Of a stretch of DNA of 6,329 nucleotides, positions 6,250-6,329 are shown piece by piece. The stretch lies in contig CABVRQ010000130.1 in NCBI GenBank assembly GCA_902500695.1, forward strand, positions 1-6,329, given 5' to 3'. Numbering within the stretch: the first letter of the stretch is position 1; every line of letters begins with the position of its first letter. The position numbers and the translations under genes are program-made. Under the pieces are notes generated by a model. The model had not been told where the DNA came from. It made no database searches and saw nothing but the letters and a program-made list of their open reading frames with translations. Origin of the DNA: an uncultured Nitrospira sp. (GTDB lineage: Bacteria; Nitrospirota; Nitrospiria; Nitrospirales; UBA8639).

Positions 6250-6329
6250 CGACCCATCCAACCAAATATTGGCTCTCGGATAAGGCTCATCAGAATCTCT
6301 GCGCGCGGTTTTTATTGGAAAGAATTTTT
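6250..6329. other. Downstream flank to window end, no gene start seen
   Basis: This 80-bp tail holds small inverted repeats (CCAA-ATA-TTGG at 6261-6271; CAGA-ATC-TCTG) and two short T-runs, but no convincing GC-rich terminator and no start codon with a ribosome site. The next gene, if any, lies beyond the window. Confidence 0.35.

Noticed and set aside
6165..6329. Frame-shifted continuation past the stop of the sensor gene (DEHESLVLKLTTHPTKYWL and onward, open to the edge)
   Set aside because: About 27 open codons past the stop are not significant, there is no ATG or GTG with a ribosome site, and it does not resemble a histidine kinase. The natural GAF end helix lies just before the stop.

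Overview
The window holds three protein genes and two regulatory intergenic regions. I see no RNA gene, CRISPR array, insertion sequence or phage gene. The genes suggest a Gram-negative, environmental, signalling-rich bacterium. The domain make-up (ligase-ACP-acyltransferase fusion, DUF3391/HD-GYP protein, REC-PAS-PAS-GAF protein with an 'HAFAHLIKPYDR' receiver C-terminus) recalls Nitrospira-type genomes, but that is a guess from recall and was not tested by any search.

Positions 1-2598 (minus strand) are one uninterrupted reading frame that runs off the left edge. I translated it by hand. It encodes at least 866 residues: an acyl-activating AMP-forming ligase, then an acyl carrier protein (ACP) domain with an attachment serine, then a PlsC-type acyltransferase. 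The order is the reverse of E. coli Aas, with a carrier domain inserted in the middle. It looks like a self-contained machine for activating and transferring fatty acids to membrane lipids.

Positions 2599-2903 separate this gene from the divergent plus-strand genes. Next to the lipid gene lie a candidate minus-strand sigma-70 promoter and two copies of a palindromic motif, CAAG-N6-CTTG. One copy overlaps the -35 box and the other covers the predicted transcription start, which is the layout of a repressor operator pair. The rest includes an A-rich block.

Positions 2904-4310 (plus) encode an HD-GYP protein with an N-terminal DUF3391 domain, probably a cyclic-di-GMP phosphodiesterase. The usual lysine after the HD pair is a tyrosine. 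Positions 4311-4533 hold a C8 tract, a good sigma-70-like promoter and a leader with two abutting hairpins that end exactly where the Shine-Dalgarno sequence begins. Positions 4534-6249 (plus) encode a receiver-PAS-PAS-GAF protein with no output domain. A second C8 tract lies inside this coding sequence.

The two plus-strand genes are co-directional signalling genes and may belong to one cyclic-di-GMP or phosphorelay circuit, but the second appears to have its own promoter. Nothing in the sequence ties them functionally to the lipid gene. Most of the window is recognisable chromosomal content; the more unusual points are the fusion architecture, the operator pair, the altered HD motif and the structured leader.
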